64,000 bases of DNA from contig NZ_AOLY01000042.1 in NCBI RefSeq assembly GCF_000336635.1, positions 327,359-391,358 on the forward strand, in the 5' to 3' direction. Below, piece after piece: positions 62,161 to 64,000 of the stretch. The position numbers and the translations under genes are program-made. The DNA is from Haloarcula japonica DSM 6131. GTDB lineage: Archaea > Halobacteriota > Halobacteria > Halobacteriales > Haloarculaceae. Numbering within the stretch: position 1 is the first letter of the stretch; the number at the start of each line of letters is the position of its first letter. The notes below the pieces were generated by a model, which did no database searches, was not told where the DNA came from, and saw nothing but the letters and a program-made list of their open reading frames with translations.

Positions 62161-62298
62161 CTATACTAGCTTTCCGCACGACCGACAGCGAGGGCGGTCA
62201 GCTGACGGGTCGTATGCTAGCGCAACGTCGTTGCAGTGACGGCAATATCGGTCGGAGCCAGTGGTGTAAGAGTGCGTGTTCCCTTCGTGTACTAACAT
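62161..62298 (-). CDS. 45-residue zinc-ribbon protein
   Basis: A small protein, MLVHEGNTHSYTTGSDRY to CRSCGKLV, with two CxxC knuckles (YCRHC and RCRSC) that should bind one zinc ion. Such mini zinc ribbons are widespread in haloarchaea and usually of unknown function. A TATA-like AATTTATAC (62319-62327) about 25 bases upstream of the ATG indicates a leaderless transcript and decides between this start and a longer frame reaching 62379. Confidence 0.7.
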   Translation of the reverse strand: MLVHEGNTHSYTTGSDRYCRHCNDVALAYDPSADRPRCRSCGKLV

Positions 62299-62472
62299 AT
62301 GTGAGTGAATGCCACGGTGGTATAAATTCTTTCTGGACAAACAGACCGATATACCCTTATATACCATATATACTGACAATGATCGCTATAGTATTAGACC
62401 GTTCATCCAGATATAGGCGAACTATCTCAATACAGCTACTCAGCCTGTTTGTAAGTGTGAGACGGATAGTGG

Positions 62473-63678
62473 TCAGATATCGCCGTTCACGATGTCCGCG
62501 ACCCGCTGGCGGTCGAACAGCTGCTCCTCGGGCGGAATCTCAGGATACGGCCCCCCAGTGTACGTCGGCCACTCGCCGAACTGCTCGGGGTACAGTTGCT
62601 TTGCGGTCATCTCCAGTTGGAAGAGATGCAGTATCGGGCCCTGATACCTCGCCCCCTGGGGGTAGATCCGGTCGTTCTGTACGGCCACGATTTCCGACCC
62701 AACTGGGTCGGATTTGAACGCTTCCCGTCGCTCCGGAAGGCTCGTATTCGGATCGAACCCGCCGAGGTGCAAGATGACGTCCGGGTCCGCCGCAAGCAGC
62801 GTTTCGAAGTCGACCACGGAGTTCGTCTCGACCGAGCCCTCGAAGGCGTCCCGTGCGCCGAACGGGCGAGTGTGTGCGGTCAGGAATCCGGGGTTGTCAA
62901 GAGTGTACGCGTAGATCTTGTCAAGGTCAGCCGCGGCGAGCATCACTGCCGACGGCCGCTCCGACTCGGGCGGTAAGTTCGCGTCGATGGTCGATCGCAT
63001 TTCGTCGTGGATCGCCGCCAGCGCCTCGTAGCGGGCCTGCTCCTGAAATGCCTCGGCCACGAGTTCGAACTGCTCCCAGAGGGTGTAGTACTCGTAGTCC
63101 CTCCATCCGGAGGGCGGTTCGGCGTGGCGGTCGCTCAGCGAGTTGCCGAACCACGGTGAGACGTTGGTGGCGATCTCTGCGAAGTCCTCCCGGTCCCAGT
63201 TGTCCTGTTTGGCGATCCAAGCCGGGTCCGCTAGGTGGATATCGTTGTCCAGTTCGTACAGTTTCTCCTTGCTCGGCTTCCACGAAGAGTAGAGGCCAGT
63301 CCAGTCCAACGATACACCCGGCAGCCGTTCGACGAACTGGTTCCATAGCCCACTGTAGTAATCTGGGGCGTGCATGGCTGTGACGGTCTCCCCACGCCCC
63401 AACGCGAACGCCATGTCGGCGTGGTGCGTGAGCCTCGTGAAGACAGTCTCCGGTGGCGAGTCGAACGTCACCGCCCCCATCGGTGACATCGACACGGAGT
63501 ACGACTCATCCACAGTGGTTGTATCCGTCTCCATTACGGCCTCCGTCGGAGTGGGCCCGGCTCCCCGTTCGGCATCGCTTGTGCATCCCGCAAGCAGCCC
63601 GGCACTGAGAACCGTTCCCCCGTACTTGACGTACTCCCTCCGCGTCGGTGACTCGCTGTCAGTGGTGTCGTCAGCCAT
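62473..63678 (-). CDS. Iron-siderophore-type ABC transporter substrate-binding lipoprotein
   Basis: A 401-residue protein with a twin-arginine signal (TRREYVKYGG) and a lipobox LLAGC (Cys32), so it is exported by Tat and lipid-anchored. The FepB/BtuF-type fold follows, with GAVTFDSPPETVFTRL, a long central helix and LLAADPDVILHLGGFD. It should bind an iron chelate or related ligand outside the membrane. A perfect 18-base palindrome containing a metal box lies between the TATA (about 63700-63707) and the ATG, so iron repression is very likely. The ATPase gene lies upstream on the same strand; no permease gene is seen. Confidence 0.85.
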   Translation of the reverse strand: MADDTTDSESPTRREYVKYGGTVLSAGLLAGCTSDAERGAGPTPTEAVMETDTTTVDESYSVSMSPMGAVTFDSPPETVFTRLTHHADMAFALGRGETVTAMHAPDYYSGLWNQFVERLPGVSLDWTGLYSSWKPSKEKLYELDNDIHLADPAWIAKQDNWDREDFAEIATNVSPWFGNSLSDRHAEPPSGWRDYEYYTLWEQFELVAEAFQEQARYEALAAIHDEMRSTIDANLPPESERPSAVMLAAADLDKIYAYTLDNPGFLTAHTRPFGARDAFEGSVETNSVVDFETLLAADPDVILHLGGFDPNTSLPERREAFKSDPVGSEIVAVQNDRIYPQGARYQGPILHLFQLEMTAKQLYPEQFGEWPTYTGGPYPEIPPEEQLFDRQRVADIVNGDI

Positions 63679-63680
63679 TA

Positions 63681-63698
63681 TTTTAGGCTAGCCTAAAA
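63681..63698. promoter_or_regulatory. Perfect palindromic DtxR-type iron box
   Basis: TTTTAGGCTAGCCTAAAA, fully self-complementary, containing TTAGG-CTAG-CCTAA. It fills the space between the TATA box (CTATATAAT on the minus strand) and the start codon of the iron-transport lipoprotein, where a bound repressor would block initiation. Confidence 0.8.
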
Positions 63699-63812
63699 AT
63701 TATATAGGTGTTCCGGTTCACCGACCCGGAAAATCCAGTATCAAACGCTGAGTCCGGCGTCTGTGTCAGGAATCCGTGGAACAGAGCGCGATTTCGCGGT
63801 GGTCTGACGACC

Positions 63813-63974
63813 CTATTCGGCCACGACCTCCTCGGCACGGTCCGGTTCGGCAGTATCGTCACCAGCAGTGTGTTCGTCGCCGTCGTGGCGGGCACGGATT
63901 GGATTCACGCGCGGTCCGTGCGGCGTGGCCGAGACCTCCGCCTCGATTTCGAAAACGTCCGCGAGGAGTTGCTC
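63813..63974 (-). CDS. C-terminal fragment of a probable iron ABC transporter ATPase
   Basis: Only the last 53 codons are present, because the contig ends in adapter sequence. They read EQLLADVFEIEAEVSATPHG, then PRVNPIRARHDGDEH, an acidic tail and a stop. The LLADVFEIEAEVSATPHG stretch followed by a proline-containing strand fits the C-terminus of FecE/BtuD-type ATPases. The substrate-binding gene follows on the same strand. The family call is tentative. Confidence 0.5.
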   Translation of the reverse strand, partial: EQLLADVFEIEAEVSATPHGPRVNPIRARHDGDEHTAGDDTAEPDRAEEVVAE

Positions 63975-64000
63975 CTGTCTCTTATACACATCTCTGAGCG
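63975..64000 (+). other. Nextera sequencing-adapter contamination
   Basis: CTGTCTCTTATACACATCT (63975-63993) is the 19-base Tn5 mosaic-end/Nextera adapter, and the following CTGAGCG (63994-64000) continues into the Nextera adapter arm. This is library sequence joined to the end of the contig, not genomic DNA. Any reading frame crossing it, including one ending in SYTHL, is artificial. Confidence 0.95.

Noticed and set aside
1..64000. CRISPR arrays, tRNA or rRNA genes
   Set aside because: No regularly spaced repeats and no clover-leaf or rRNA sequence was noticed in the intergenic regions; a tRNAscan or CRISPR search could confirm.

Overview
The window looks like chromosomal DNA of a halophilic archaeon (class Halobacteria; a Haloarcula-like member is my guess, made on gene content without any database search). 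It is GC-rich, the predicted soluble proteins are strongly acidic, and many start codons lie 24-30 bases downstream of an archaeal TATA box with no Shine-Dalgarno (SD) sequence. This is the leaderless pattern usual in haloarchaea. It is almost certainly one end of an assembled contig: the last 26 bases (63975-64000) are Nextera transposon/adapter sequence, not genome. I saw no rRNA, tRNA, CRISPR array or intact insertion sequence.

Layout. 1-5.5 kb: the end of a chorismate-using synthase and its glutaminase (PabB/PabA type), a BCCT transporter, a K+ channel with an RCK domain, a half-size EamA protein and RidA. 5.7-10.5 kb: a two-gene formate dehydrogenase operon whose NuoF-like subunit has lost most of its cluster-N3 cysteines. 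10.7-19.3 kb: a creatininase-family hydrolase, a CobW GTPase, a 53-residue cysteine protein, a formaldehyde-dehydrogenase-like enzyme, a CPBP protease, a membrane-anchored subtilase, a winged-helix/membrane regulator and a surface protein. 19.5-26.1 kb: a PRC-barrel protein, a CopD-like membrane protein divergent from a DtxR-family metal regulator, a YedY-like molybdoenzyme with a methyltransferase, a four-repeat DUF2249 protein, a RIC iron-sulfur repair protein and a small membrane protein. 26.1-29 kb: two divergent TetR regulators and a MATE exporter.

29-48.7 kb is mostly single-gene metabolism: AIM24, a phosphoesterase-ppk1 operon, a DUF3267 protease, a Tat-exported hydrolase, an FAD monooxygenase, an orphan haem-copper oxidase subunit I, a cupin, an LLM oxidoreductase, an EamA exporter, an aldo/keto reductase, HtpX, an SMP-30 lactonase and zinc alcohol dehydrogenases. 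48.8-53.1 kb: a phosphoesterase with an inserted membrane hairpin, then a three-gene operon (HTH regulator, Nramp-like carrier without the usual metal motifs, unknown soluble protein). 53.1-58 kb: a lactate-use operon (LctP permease, then a GlcD/GlcF-type fused dehydrogenase). 58-64 kb: a repeat-bearing intergenic region, a ThuA-like protein, a regulator that has lost its HTH, a small TrxR-like flavoprotein, another zinc dehydrogenase, a zinc-ribbon peptide and an iron ABC transporter cut by the contig end.

The most coherent higher-level signal is a putative metal regulon. Three sites of the form TTAGG-N4-CCTAA sit at the CopD-like/DtxR divergent promoter, in front of the small membrane protein beside ric, and between the TATA box and the start of the iron-transport lipoprotein. 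Other points worth a look are the degenerate FDH partner subunit, the Nramp-like operon, the inverted repeats at 58.3 kb and a hairpin-rich gene-free stretch at 20.1 kb.
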